The position numbers and the translations under genes were made by a program. Source: an uncultured Synechococcus sp. (GTDB lineage Bacteria; Cyanobacteriota; Cyanobacteriia; Phormidesmidales; Phormidesmidaceae). Taken from it: a stretch of DNA of 54,177 nucleotides. How positions within the stretch are numbered: the first letter of the stretch is position 1; the number at the start of each line of letters is the position of its first letter. The notes under the pieces were generated by a model. The model saw nothing but the letters and a program-made list of their open reading frames with translations, had not been told where the DNA came from and did no database searches. Below, piece after piece: positions 23,997-32,554 of the stretch. The stretch lies in NCBI GenBank assembly GCA_937911865.1, contig CALDSK010000285.1, positions 1 to 54,177 of the forward strand, in the 5' to 3' direction.

Positions 23997-24773
23997 TTAG
24001 GTATCAGCCTGCTTTAGCGTTGATGTTGGTTTTTCAAAAAACATTAGATGTTGTTGCGGCAGGCGATCATCTGTCTTAATCCAGCTAAGCCCTGCGGCTG
24101 TTAGCTCTTTTTTTACCTGCTTTTGTGTCATCTTGTGATGTTTTTTAATCAACACCAGCGGATTTTCTGCCCGGTACTCGGCGAGTACAACCTGGCCCCC
24201 TGGCCTGAGCGCCTTGACGATACCTGTCATCATTTCTTCAGGGTAAGCAAATTCGTGGTATGCATCGAACATCACCGCCATATCAATGCTCTCTGCGGGT
24301 AGGTTGGGATCCGACTCGGTACCTAGTACGGTCTCAATGTTACTAACATTATACTTGTCTCTTTCTGCTTCTAGCAGAGCCAGCATTTCAGGCTGCACGT
24401 CTACTGCTACGACCTTTCCTTCTTTTACCCAGCGAGCGAGTTGAAAGCTTATGTAACCAAGGCCCGCGCCAATATCGGCAACAACGTCGTCTTTGTTAAG
24501 CATTAGCGCGTCAACTGCCATATCTGAGCGCTCTTCAGTCGCACGGCTGGGCCTGGCAAGCCAGTTTGCTCCCTGATAGCCCATCACGTTCGCAATCTCG
24601 CGGCCATAGTAGACCTTGCCAATGCCGTCTGAACTGGGTGATTTGTAGCTGTAGCTGCCGTCAGTGGGCTGTGCTGCGGTTGCTGCGCAGCTAACCGTCA
24701 GGCTGAGCACTAAAAGTAGAGACAGACAGCGAAAAAAGGTACGCGGTAGCCAGAATAGATAGGATGGAATCAT
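23997..24773 (-). CDS. Lipoprotein with a SAM-methyltransferase fold
   Basis: 258 aa. A hydrophobic N-terminus ends in a lipobox, LSLTVSC with Cys29, so the protein should be exported and lipidated. The mature part contains a class I methyltransferase core: ADIGAGLGYISFQLA (SAM loop), KVVAVDVQPEML (acidic loop with Asp), SIDMAVMFDAYHEF and LRPGGQVVLAEYR. SAM is cytoplasmic, so a periplasmic methyltransferase would need a supply or another role. Similar signal-bearing methyltransferases occur in proteobacteria and cyanobacteria (recollection). Alternatively, the N-terminus is a cytoplasmic membrane anchor and Cys29 is incidental. Confidence 0.75.
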   Translation of the reverse strand: MIPSYLFWLPRTFFRCLSLLLVLSLTVSCAATAAQPTDGSYSYKSPSSDGIGKVYYGREIANVMGYQGANWLARPSRATEERSDMAVDALMLNKDDVVADIGAGLGYISFQLARWVKEGKVVAVDVQPEMLALLEAERDKYNVSNIETVLGTESDPNLPAESIDMAVMFDAYHEFAYPEEMMTGIVKALRPGGQVVLAEYRAENPLVLIKKHHKMTQKQVKKELTAAGLSWIKTDDRLPQQHLMFFEKPTSTLKQADT

Positions 24774-24894
24774 AGCTCAGGGGCTGAGTGCTACAGGTAG
24801 TATGAACAGTTGATTTATCTATTGTCCGCTATTCTGGGTTGTTGTCTCAGCAGATCGTCTGCAAGTTAGATCGTTTGACAGATTGTTCGGTTGT

Positions 24895-26133
24895 TTAGAG
24901 ATCTAAGGGCTGATTGCTGCCGCAGTGCTTACAGTGAGGTAGATGCCGGTATGTCAGGTTGTGGCAGCTGTGGCACTTTTGATATTGCTTGTAGCTACAG
25001 TGCGGGCAGTATACGTCGTATTTACGGATTCTTTTAGCGCAGCTGACACAGCGCATTTTTTGAACCCGGTTAGCCGCTTGCAAACGAGTGTTGAAAACAA
25101 ATTTTTGAAAGAACTTGATGATGCCAAAGCCAATGACTGGAAATAGCAAAATCTGTAGATAGTTCACTAAAAAGCGTAGGCCGCCTAGCAGGACTTCTAG
25201 GGCTTCTATCAGCCATTGAATAAGAAATCCGAACTGGAAGAATTCGAATATTTTCCACAGCAGTGGAATGCAGAAGATAACCAGTAAATGCCAGCTAATA
25301 AGCGCGATATAGCCGTAGTTTTTGCGCTGGGCGATTTGATGAATAGCTGAGGCTAAGACAATCAAGGGTAAAAGGAAGATGCCCTGAAAGAGTAGCTGAA
25401 TGCTTGGATACCAGAAAGCGGCCTGCTGATAAGCCTCATCTACGCTGTTGAATTGCTCTGTATCGTTCAGCAGATTCAGAAAAGTCTGGCTTTCAGGTGC
25501 TGCTACTAGCGTTGCTTTGAGGGTATCGAGAGTCGGTTGTCTTTGCGCGATCGCCCGTTCATTCTGTTCAATTTCTTGCCTGGCTTCTCTAGCGCTAACA
25601 TCGTTAATAGACTGCTCACGCGACTGCCCGGCAATTTCTTCTAACAGGGTCGAATCGTACTGCTGACGAATGTTGATGTTCTTATTGGTAAATGAATCAA
25701 TTTCGGCCTGCGTATCGTTGATGCTTTTTGCTAGCGTTTTACTCGCTGAGGTTGAAAGTGCGTTCTCTGCTCTTTCGTACCGCAAGCAAATGCTAGAAAC
25801 GTCTCCTAAATGCCCCTCGCTGGCTTCTTGATAGCTAGGCGGCCTGTAGGAAAAGTCGTCCTCTGGAAAATACAGGTTCTCTCTGATCATGCTGTAGTCT
25901 TTATCGTCAGCGTCACTGTTCCGGTACTGCTGCCACTCTTGCTGACAGGGATAGGTCTGCTGAGGGCTTAGCGGCCACCGGCTAATGTCTTCTAATCCTG
26001 CAAAGACGCTGCCCAAGATGAACAAATCTAGAACAATGATGACCAGCAAGCTCACTTTATTAATCGGCTCGTGGTTGATCTTGCGAGACTTATTGAAGAA
26101 GCGGCCAACTGAGCGGCGTAGTCTAGAAAACAT
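24895..26133 (-). CDS. Membrane protein with coiled coil and C-terminal double zinc ribbon
   Basis: 412 aa. One N-terminal membrane helix (VSLLVIIVLDLFILGSVFAG) is followed by a soluble region. From about residue 120 this becomes a charged coiled coil (SINDTQAEIDSFTNKNINIR, SAREARQEIEQNERAIAQRQ). Then come three to four membrane helices (residues 240-350). The tail holds four or five C-x-x-C pairs: CVSCAKRI, CPHCSY, CHSCHN and CKHCGS, a double zinc ribbon facing the cytoplasm. I know no function for this type. Homologues seem to exist in other cyanobacteria and some gammaproteobacteria. Downstream of hemA on the same strand but separated by a terminator hairpin. Confidence 0.7.
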   Translation of the reverse strand: MFSRLRRSVGRFFNKSRKINHEPINKVSLLVIIVLDLFILGSVFAGLEDISRWPLSPQQTYPCQQEWQQYRNSDADDKDYSMIRENLYFPEDDFSYRPPSYQEASEGHLGDVSSICLRYERAENALSTSASKTLAKSINDTQAEIDSFTNKNINIRQQYDSTLLEEIAGQSREQSINDVSAREARQEIEQNERAIAQRQPTLDTLKATLVAAPESQTFLNLLNDTEQFNSVDEAYQQAAFWYPSIQLLFQGIFLLPLIVLASAIHQIAQRKNYGYIALISWHLLVIFCIPLLWKIFEFFQFGFLIQWLIEALEVLLGGLRFLVNYLQILLFPVIGFGIIKFFQKFVFNTRLQAANRVQKMRCVSCAKRIRKYDVYCPHCSYKQYQKCHSCHNLTYRHLPHCKHCGSNQPLDL

Positions 26134-26187
26134 AAGCAGGTATGTAGCGGAAGTGACGATTTTCGAGATAAACGATTGTACAGCTAA

Positions 26188-26217
26188 AGGCCCCCCAAGA
26201 TATTTCTTGGGGGGCCT
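26188..26217 (-). terminator. Terminator hairpin downstream of hemA
   Basis: AGGCCCCCCAAGA (26188-26200), loop TATT, TCTTGGGGGGCCT (26205-26217): perfect 13-bp stem of very high stability. On the minus strand it is followed by TTTAGC. It is 59 bp past the hemA stop. Confidence 0.75.
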
Positions 26218-26275
26218 CTGTAGATTTGGTCACTTGTCAGCTGTAAAAAAGTGAGGGCTATCAGTCAGCTGTAAA

Positions 26276-27574
26276 CTACTTACGACTGGCGACACTTTTA
26301 CGTGAAGCGGTTTCTAAGTTGAACAGCACTTGCAGGGTTTCCATGGCCCTATCGCGCGCATCCATATCCCTTTGTGCCCGCAGCTGTGTCATCGGGTCAT
26401 GCAGGATTTTGTTGACGATTCCACGGGTTAGCGCCTCTACCACACCACGATGCTTTTCCGAAAACTCTGAGCCCAGGCGAGACATCGCTTTTTCTAGCTC
26501 CTGCTCGCGGATAGTTTCGACCTTACTGCGCAAGCTGCTGATGGTGGGAACGGTGTCGAGCGATCGCAACCAATCCATAAACCCATCCACTTCTTCTTCT
26601 AGTAGCGCTTCGGCTTCTAGCGCCATCTGTCGGCGGCTCTCTTGATTCTGTGCTACGACCGCTTTCAAATCGTCCACGTTGAATGCAAACACCGCGTCAA
26701 TTTCACTGATGTTGCTATGGACGTTTCTAGGCACAGCAATATCAAATACCATAATCTGGCTGCCGTTACAGACCGGTTCCAAATTCTCCCGATGTAAAAT
26801 GGGCTCTGTTGAAGATGTGCAGGTAAAGACCACATCAGCTGCGACAACCGCATCCAGCATGCCATCGAGTGTGCCAGTCGTGATATCAACATCGCCGAAC
26901 TGCGCTGCTAGGTCATTGGCTCTACCAATAGTGCGATTGAGCAGCGTAATTCTGTTAGCTCGCTTAGAAATCAGGTGCTGTACTAGCAACCGCGCCATTT
27001 TACCCGCGCCCAAAATCGCAATGTGACAGTCGTCAAAACTTTCGACCTTCATCAGGGCGAGTTCAGCTGCCGCAGAGCTAATAGAGACTGCGCCTGTTCC
27101 AAGGTTGGTTTCCGTGCGGACGCGCTTACCGGCTTTGATGGCGTCTTTTAGCAAGCGGTTAAGCACTCGGCCAACGCCTTTGTGCTGCTGTGCCAGGCTA
27201 AGGGCGTGCTTCACCTGTGAGAGAATTTGACCTTCACCCAGTACCAGACTGTCGAGTCCGCCTGCGACTCGCATCAGGTGCATGACCGCATCCTGCTGAA
27301 GCAGTACGAACAGGTGAGGGCGAAGTTCGTTGGGATCAATGCCGCTGTGGTCACTTAAAAAACGCATGACGTCGCGAACGCCAATCTCAATCTCGCTAGC
27401 AACAATGTGGATTTCGAGGCGGTTGCAGGTGCTGAGAATAGAAACTTCTTCGATGGTGGGCGAGCTGCTTAGGTGAGCGATCGCATCAGCAACTTGAGCA
27501 GAAGGAATGCTCAGTTTTTCTCGGACTTCAACCGGCGCAGTCTGATGACTGAGCCCAACGACGGCAATATTCAT
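26276..27574 (-). CDS. hemA: Glutamyl-tRNA reductase
   Basis: 432 aa. It catalyses NADPH-dependent reduction of glutamyl-tRNA(Glu) to glutamate-1-semialdehyde, the first committed step to heme, chlorophyll and bilins. The start MNIAVVGLSHQTAPVEVREK is standard. The catalytic thiol is Cys50 in ILSTCNRLEIH, the substrate region includes GEGQILSQVK, the NADPH loop is ILGAGKMARLL, and FDIAVPRNV and AFNVDDL follow. The C-terminal dimerisation helix is complete. The gene appears single, with its own terminator. Very confident. Confidence 0.97.
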   Translation of the reverse strand: MNIAVVGLSHQTAPVEVREKLSIPSAQVADAIAHLSSSPTIEEVSILSTCNRLEIHIVASEIEIGVRDVMRFLSDHSGIDPNELRPHLFVLLQQDAVMHLMRVAGGLDSLVLGEGQILSQVKHALSLAQQHKGVGRVLNRLLKDAIKAGKRVRTETNLGTGAVSISSAAAELALMKVESFDDCHIAILGAGKMARLLVQHLISKRANRITLLNRTIGRANDLAAQFGDVDITTGTLDGMLDAVVAADVVFTCTSSTEPILHRENLEPVCNGSQIMVFDIAVPRNVHSNISEIDAVFAFNVDDLKAVVAQNQESRRQMALEAEALLEEEVDGFMDWLRSLDTVPTISSLRSKVETIREQELEKAMSRLGSEFSEKHRGVVEALTRGIVNKILHDPMTQLRAQRDMDARDRAMETLQVLFNLETASRKSVASRK

Positions 27575-27957
27575 GCGGCTTCCTAAGGAATCTATTATTG
27601 AAGAAACTTCTCTTGTTATTGGGTTACACGGCTTGCGCTACAGCAAAAGGCAACAACCTCCGGCCAGCCAAGCTATGTCACTACTGAATAGTCACACTAT
27701 CCATATAGTCAGGTGAGCAACGGGCTCTCTCTTACCGTATTAAATAACCTTGGGCTATCTCAAGGAAACTCAACAAAACTCCATCTTCAGAGATATAGAC
27801 ATTTAATGCATAAAGATCAACAAAAGACGCAAAGTTGTTATACTTTGCGTCTTTTGCTCCAATTTCTTGAGAAGGAGCGCCTTAAACAAAATCGCTCCAG
27901 TCACTATTGGTGATATTGCGCTCTTGATTTAGCGTCTTAGGCCTAGTGCAATCTGGC
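27575..27957. other. Intergenic region between hemA and glpX
   Basis: Upstream of hemA and downstream of glpX. It contains the hairpin at 27821-27856. A 66-codon plus-strand frame across that hairpin has no coding character. No riboswitch recognised. Confidence 0.45.
27821..27856. terminator. 15-bp perfect hairpin downstream of glpX
   Basis: CAAAAGACGCAAAGT (27821-27835), loop TGTTAT, ACTTTGCGTCTTTTG (27842-27856). A T-run closes the stem on both strands, so it can work in either direction. It lies about 100 bp past the glpX stop. Confidence 0.7.
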
Positions 27958-28995
27958 TTAGTGCAAGCTAACACGCTTGGGCTTGTCTTTCATGTGCACC
28001 GTATCAACAAAGCGAGCGGTGGCAGACTGGCTAGAGATAACCAGGCTCTGAGTACGGTAGCCGCCATTAAAGAAGCGAACGCCGTTCATTAGCGTGCCAG
28101 GTGTAATGCCGCAGCCTGCGAACAGGACGTTCTCGCCGTTGGCCAATTCTTCAGCGCTGTAGATTTTATCAGGATCGGTAATACCCATCGAAGACAGGCG
28201 CTCTAGGTTAGCTTCTTTGCTCTCGCCGATGAGGCCTGTTTTTACAATCGCCGGATCGTAGATTAGCTGACCTTGGAAGTGACCGCCAAGACAGCGCATA
28301 GCCGCTGCGGAAATCACCCCTTCAGGGGCTGCGCCAATCCCCATCAGGCCGTGAACGTTGGTTCCTTCAAAGCCACAGGAAATAGCCGCAGAAACGTCAC
28401 CGTCGCTGATGAGGCGAACGCGAGCACCCGCCTCGCGAATTTCTTTGATCAGGTCGTTATGACGCTCACGCTTCATAACGATAATGACTAGCTCGTCGAT
28501 TGACCGATCGAGGCACTCAGCCAAAATCTTCAGGTTTTCAGTGGGGCTTTTGCTGATATCTACTTTGCCTTTAGCCGCCGGTGGGGCTGCGAGCTTGTTC
28601 ATGTAGAAGTCAGGTGCGGCAAACAAACCGCCTTTTTCGGAAATGGCTAGAACCGCCATCGAACCAGGCTGACCGTAGGCGCACAGGTTGGTACCTTCGC
28701 AGGGGTCAACTGCAATGTCGATTTCAATCAGTTCGTCAGGTGTACACAATTCAGCGGCGTTAGGCTGTGTACAAATACCCACCTCTTCACCGATGTAGAG
28801 CATAGGTGCGTCGTCCCGCTCACCTTCACCGATTACAATCTTGCCGCGCATATGAATCTGGTTCATACGCTCACGCATTGCTTCTACAGCAACTTCATCA
28901 GCGATGTCTTTCTCACCTTTACCCATCCAGCGAGCTGAGGCAATTGCTGCCTGCTCGACGACTTCAATAATCTCTAAACCGAGGGTGGTTTCCAC
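27958..28995 (-). CDS. glpX: Class II fructose-1,6-/sedoheptulose-1,7-bisphosphatase
   Basis: 345 aa. This cyanobacterial bifunctional enzyme dephosphorylates FBP and SBP in the Calvin cycle. The family text is unmistakable: TLGLEIIEVVEQAAIASARW, GKIVIGEGERDDAPMLYIGE, DPCEGTNLCAYGQPGSMAVL and LMGIGAAPEGVISAAAMRCL. I start at the GTG at 28993-28995 (protein METTLGLEI), because GGAGG lies ten bases upstream and the product then matches the usual MENTLGLEI. The TTG at 29013 would put that GGAGG inside the coding region. A 16-bp palindrome lies 58 bp upstream. Confidence 0.95.
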   Translation of the reverse strand: METTLGLEIIEVVEQAAIASARWMGKGEKDIADEVAVEAMRERMNQIHMRGKIVIGEGERDDAPMLYIGEEVGICTQPNAAELCTPDELIEIDIAVDPCEGTNLCAYGQPGSMAVLAISEKGGLFAAPDFYMNKLAAPPAAKGKVDISKSPTENLKILAECLDRSIDELVIIVMKRERHNDLIKEIREAGARVRLISDGDVSAAISCGFEGTNVHGLMGIGAAPEGVISAAAMRCLGGHFQGQLIYDPAIVKTGLIGESKEANLERLSSMGITDPDKIYSAEELANGENVLFAGCGITPGTLMNGVRFFNGGYRTQSLVISSQSATARFVDTVHMKDKPKRVSLH

Positions 28996-29053
28996 GGGGT
29001 ATTTATCCTCCAAACTGCCGAATCTAGCCGGTTTTTATAAGAACTTTTAAAAT

Positions 29054-29069
29054 GCCTGCCATGGCAGGC
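29054..29069. promoter_or_regulatory. Perfect 16-bp palindrome upstream of glpX
   Basis: GCCTGCCATGGCAGGC reads identically on both strands with no spacer. It stands 58 bp before the glpX start, where a promoter operator would be. A second, looser dyad (TATTCAC at 29108-29114 and GTGAATA at 29135-29141) lies between it and the previous gene and may be that gene's terminator. Confidence 0.4.
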
Positions 29070-29160
29070 GCTCAAGCTCTACAAGGCCATCTTCGAGTTT
29101 ATCAGACTATTCACATACACTTCACGTGCACTGCGTGAATATGCTTACTGACAGCGCCTA

Positions 29161-31122
29161 TTACAGCGGGCTGGTTTTGGCTGCTTTGATCAGCTTCACA
29201 TACAGGTCGTAGTCCATGGTGCGATCGCCGACTTCAGTTGTCAGCCCAATGGCTCGAATAGCCGCGGTGGGGCCTTCTTCTGGAATTTGCGGCAGCGGAA
29301 AGGCCCCGCCGAGCGTATTAATGGATTCAAGATCGATGTAAAAGTGACCGTTGTTGGGTCTAGGTGCGTTGCTGGTGAGCGTTTGGAAGGTGCGGGTGCT
29401 AGAGAGCGGCTGGTCGGGTGAAGGGGCGATCGCTTCTGCTACCCCATCACCGACCGCAAAAAAGGCCACGTTCCCAGGTAGCCAGCCACGGCTAAACTGC
29501 ACCCCCTGGAATGGCGAAATCCACTCGGTGACCGAGCCGCCGTCAAACTCAGTGGTTTCTACCTGATAGCGATAGCGACTGACCATAACATCGTCAATTT
29601 GAGCCCAGACAGATTCGGCCATTTGGCGATCGCTCGTTTGCACCATCATCAACAAAGGCGAGCTGTTGATCATCGGTGGGGCGACAGGGGTGGCTGTTGG
29701 GCTCTCAGCTGCTGGATTGTCAGGCTCGGCTGCGGTTGGGGCAACTGGCGACAGTAGGCCCAGCGCAAACTCGCCTGCCGCCCAGGGCATGATGTCTTCA
29801 TCAATGTCCAACCCGGTCTGTGTGAGCAGCCCCGCCTTCAGATTTTGCGGATTTGGGAAGAAGGGCGGTGAGGTATTACTCTCGCTAAAGCTTTGCCAGG
29901 ACTGCTGTAGGTTGCTGCCCGTCATGGTCAGCAGCGTATTGCCCGGTAGGCGCCCAGGCATTTCACTCGCTTCATTTTGCAGGCCGTTGTAGGCCAGATC
30001 GTTTTTGGGCGAAAGCCAACTCGTGCCTTGAAATCGAATGCCTTCTGATTCAACTAGCGCCGTAGCTACAATGCCTTCCGAGCCCTGTAGCGGCACCAGG
30101 CTGCCATTGGGGCGATTAGTCGTTCCTTCCGGAGGCGCCATCGCCTCGGTGGCTGCTGGAATGTTCAGATAAATCTGAGCGAAGTTTTTTCCTCTGGGCT
30201 GCGGTGATTCTACGCGAGTGGCCGCTTTTCGGTATCCGGCACTGTCTAGCAAAGAGCGTCTTCCCTTGTGTGTGTCAATTGCTTGCTCAATGCCTTCTGC
30301 GGTATTGCTCAGCAACAGCCAGTCGCTGCCAATAACGGTAGATTCGAACGTCTGCTCGTTTGAGCCAGTAATGGTTTGAACCGAGAACCCTTTGTAGCTA
30401 CGCGCTTCTGTAGAGAGCGCCATGCTGTCTGACTTGAGCAGCGCTTCGGCTTTAGCCGCATCAGCGATGGGGATGACCAGCACCAGATTTTGAGCGGCTG
30501 CGGCGAGGCCTCCGTTCTGAGCGCTAACGCCTGAGTTCGTATCTGAGCTGGCGTCTGATCTGTCATCCAACTGTGAGGGCAGGAAGGCGAGGGTGACGCG
30601 ATCGCCAATCCAGGGTTTAATATCTCGCTTGAAGCTGTAGCCGTTGGCTGTAAATAGCTGCGCCTTCCACTGGTTGAGCAGCTCATCAAACTGCTCTTGA
30701 GTCTCTGGGGTGCCGAACTGTCTCAGCTTGGTCCAGGTGAGTTCATCCGTGGTGAGTGTGACGGTAGCTAGTGCGCTTTGAGGAACTAGCTGCGCCCCTG
30801 TCGGCGACAGGCTTCTGGGTGCGTTCTGGGAGAAGTTGAAATAGGCGATCGCACTGCCTCCTAGCAAAAGACTGGCCCATAGAACGACCAGCTTAGAGGG
30901 ACGCTTAAAGATGCGTTTCGCCAGGGAGTCTGATTTTTCAGCTGCGGTCTCTTCAGTCCCTGCCTCAACCTGCTCATCCAGCTCGACCTCTGCCACCGTC
31001 GCTGAGCCTTTAGCCGCTGAGCCTTCAGCCGCTGAGCTACCGGATTCACCAGATTCTGACGGTTGCTTTGGCACGTCTATTCTGGCGTTGATGCTGTTGC
31101 CTGTTTTGTTGGGAGGAACCAT
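29161..31122 (-). CDS. DUF3352 membrane-anchored protein
   Basis: 653 aa. The N-terminal 70 residues are acidic and low-complexity (AAEGSAAKGSATVAEVELDE). One membrane helix follows (SKLVVLWASLLLGGSAIAYF), then a large extracytoplasmic region with the DUF3352 pattern: LVPQSALATVTLTTDELTW, FKRDIKPWIGDRVTLAFLP, ADAAKAEALLKSD, YKGFSVQTITG and the repeated second half (LLTQTGLDIDEDIMPWAAGE). The family is common in cyanobacteria, and its function has not been determined as far as I know. It lies upstream of glpX on the same strand, with 165 bp between; divergent from menA. Confidence 0.8.
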   Translation of the reverse strand: MVPPNKTGNSINARIDVPKQPSESGESGSSAAEGSAAKGSATVAEVELDEQVEAGTEETAAEKSDSLAKRIFKRPSKLVVLWASLLLGGSAIAYFNFSQNAPRSLSPTGAQLVPQSALATVTLTTDELTWTKLRQFGTPETQEQFDELLNQWKAQLFTANGYSFKRDIKPWIGDRVTLAFLPSQLDDRSDASSDTNSGVSAQNGGLAAAAQNLVLVIPIADAAKAEALLKSDSMALSTEARSYKGFSVQTITGSNEQTFESTVIGSDWLLLSNTAEGIEQAIDTHKGRRSLLDSAGYRKAATRVESPQPRGKNFAQIYLNIPAATEAMAPPEGTTNRPNGSLVPLQGSEGIVATALVESEGIRFQGTSWLSPKNDLAYNGLQNEASEMPGRLPGNTLLTMTGSNLQQSWQSFSESNTSPPFFPNPQNLKAGLLTQTGLDIDEDIMPWAAGEFALGLLSPVAPTAAEPDNPAAESPTATPVAPPMINSSPLLMMVQTSDRQMAESVWAQIDDVMVSRYRYQVETTEFDGGSVTEWISPFQGVQFSRGWLPGNVAFFAVGDGVAEAIAPSPDQPLSSTRTFQTLTSNAPRPNNGHFYIDLESINTLGGAFPLPQIPEEGPTAAIRAIGLTTEVGDRTMDYDLYVKLIKAAKTSPL

Positions 31123-31320
31123 GTTGCTTAAAACGCTTACTTAAATCCGGTTGAGTTGAGAGCCTCTGTCGATTCCCATTCGTGACAGGTGCTCTAATCG
31201 CCATGAACTCTATTCTGATCGAAATGAACTCTAGCAGAGAAATCAATAAAAGTGATTGGTAAAACCTCTATAACACAAAAGTTTTTTGATGCAGTCCGAG
31301 GCTGTGGCAGTGTCTTCTTT

Positions 31321-31387
31321 TTAGGATTTCTCTAGGACTTCTCTAGGACTTCTTTAGGACTTCTCTAAGACTTCTCTTAGGATTTTT
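31321..31387. repeat. 11-nt tandem repeat, 6 units
   Basis: Units are variants of TAGGACTTCTC at 31321, 31332, 31343, 31354 and 31365, with a final 12-nt form at 31376-31387. The period is close to one helical turn. The tract lies in the 330-bp gap between the divergent DUF3352 and menA genes; the rest of that gap has no recognisable element. Confidence 0.9.
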
Positions 31388-31452
31388 CTTTGGAGCTGCA
31401 ACTTTGAGTTTTCTTTCTCCGCCTCAGTCGCCTGTAAACAAAGAGCTATGCT

Positions 31453-32493
31453 ATGTCCTACCGCTTAAAACTCAGCCTTAACTTCTCTGAATTTATGACC
31501 ACTCGCACGGCCAATCCTGATCCCATCCCTACTCATACCTTTGAGTCAACGATGGTGCCTGCTGAGGCGGCTCAATCTTCTCGTCAGCTGTGGCTAGCTG
31601 CTATTAAGCCGCCGATGTATTGCGTTGCCGTCATGCCTATCGGTGTCGGCAGCGCAGTGGCCTATGCCGAGACGGGTCAGTTTCACTGGGGCGTATTTTT
31701 GACCTTTGCCCTGTCTGCAATTATGCTGCTGGTTTGGGAAAACCTTAGCAATGATGTGTTCGATGCTGAGACAGGAATTGATATAAACAAGCACCACTCG
31801 CTGGTTAATCTCACTCGTAATCGGGCGTTGATTTTCTGGTTAGGTAATGCTGCCTTGCTCTCAGGCATTTTGGGTATTTTGGCAATTTCGTTTTGGCAGC
31901 AGGATGCTACTGTTTTGGCGATGGTGCTGAGCTGTTGTGTGCTGGGGTATCTCTATCAAGGCCCTCCCTTTCGCCTGGGATATCAAGGCTTAGGTGAAAT
32001 ATTATGCTTTTTGAGCTTTGGCCCGTTGGCGGTGGGTGCGGCCTATTACTCGCAGGTGCAGAGCTGGCCTCTATCTGGCTGGCTGCAACCCTGGCGCTGG
32101 CAGCATCCACTGCTGCCAGCGGCGCTCGTTGTGGGTGTCGCAACGACGCTCGTACTGTTTTGCTCGCACTTCCATCAGGTAGAGGATGACTTAAGTGCTG
32201 GGAAAAAATCACCCATTGTTCGGCTGGGCACTCAAACAGGGGCCGCGCTACTACCCGTCGCTTGCGTCACGGTGTTATTAACGGTGTTGATAGCGCTCGC
32301 CTCGGGCGCTCTGCCACTCACAGCCCTTATCCTGTTAGGGGCCGTACCCGCAGCTGTTCGTCTGTGTCGTCACGTGCTGAGCTTTCACGACCAGCCTGCA
32401 AAGGTCAGCAATGCTAAGTTTTTGGCGATTCACTTTCATTTCTGGAGTGGTTTGCTGCTAATTCTGGCGCTAGCGCTATCTAGAACGTTTTAG
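31453..32493 (+). CDS. menA: 1,4-dihydroxy-2-naphthoate phytyltransferase
   Basis: 346 aa UbiA-family integral membrane prenyltransferase that attaches the phytyl chain to DHNA in phylloquinone (PsaA/B electron carrier) synthesis. It has about eight membrane helices. The first Asp-rich motif is NLSNDVFDAETGID and the second HQVEDDLSAGKKSP. ALIFWLGNAALLSG and YLYQGPPFRLGYQGLGE are typical of cyanobacterial MenA. An internal ATG at 31495 is an alternative start; the first has AAAGAG in front. First gene of the men cluster, 61 bp before menC. Confidence 0.9.
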   Translation: MSYRLKLSLNFSEFMTTRTANPDPIPTHTFESTMVPAEAAQSSRQLWLAAIKPPMYCVAVMPIGVGSAVAYAETGQFHWGVFLTFALSAIMLLVWENLSNDVFDAETGIDINKHHSLVNLTRNRALIFWLGNAALLSGILGILAISFWQQDATVLAMVLSCCVLGYLYQGPPFRLGYQGLGEILCFLSFGPLAVGAAYYSQVQSWPLSGWLQPWRWQHPLLPAALVVGVATTLVLFCSHFHQVEDDLSAGKKSPIVRLGTQTGAALLPVACVTVLLTVLIALASGALPLTALILLGAVPAAVRLCRHVLSFHDQPAKVSNAKFLAIHFHFWSGLLLILALALSRTF

Positions 32494-32554
32494 CCAGCTG
32501 CTCAATCACTTCCCCAGTAATTCCTTTGGGTGTCAACTCTAAGGTTGTTTGCCT

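Noticed and set aside
27713..27913. 66-codon plus-strand frame
   Set aside because: Includes the 15-bp terminator hairpin and lacks coding character.
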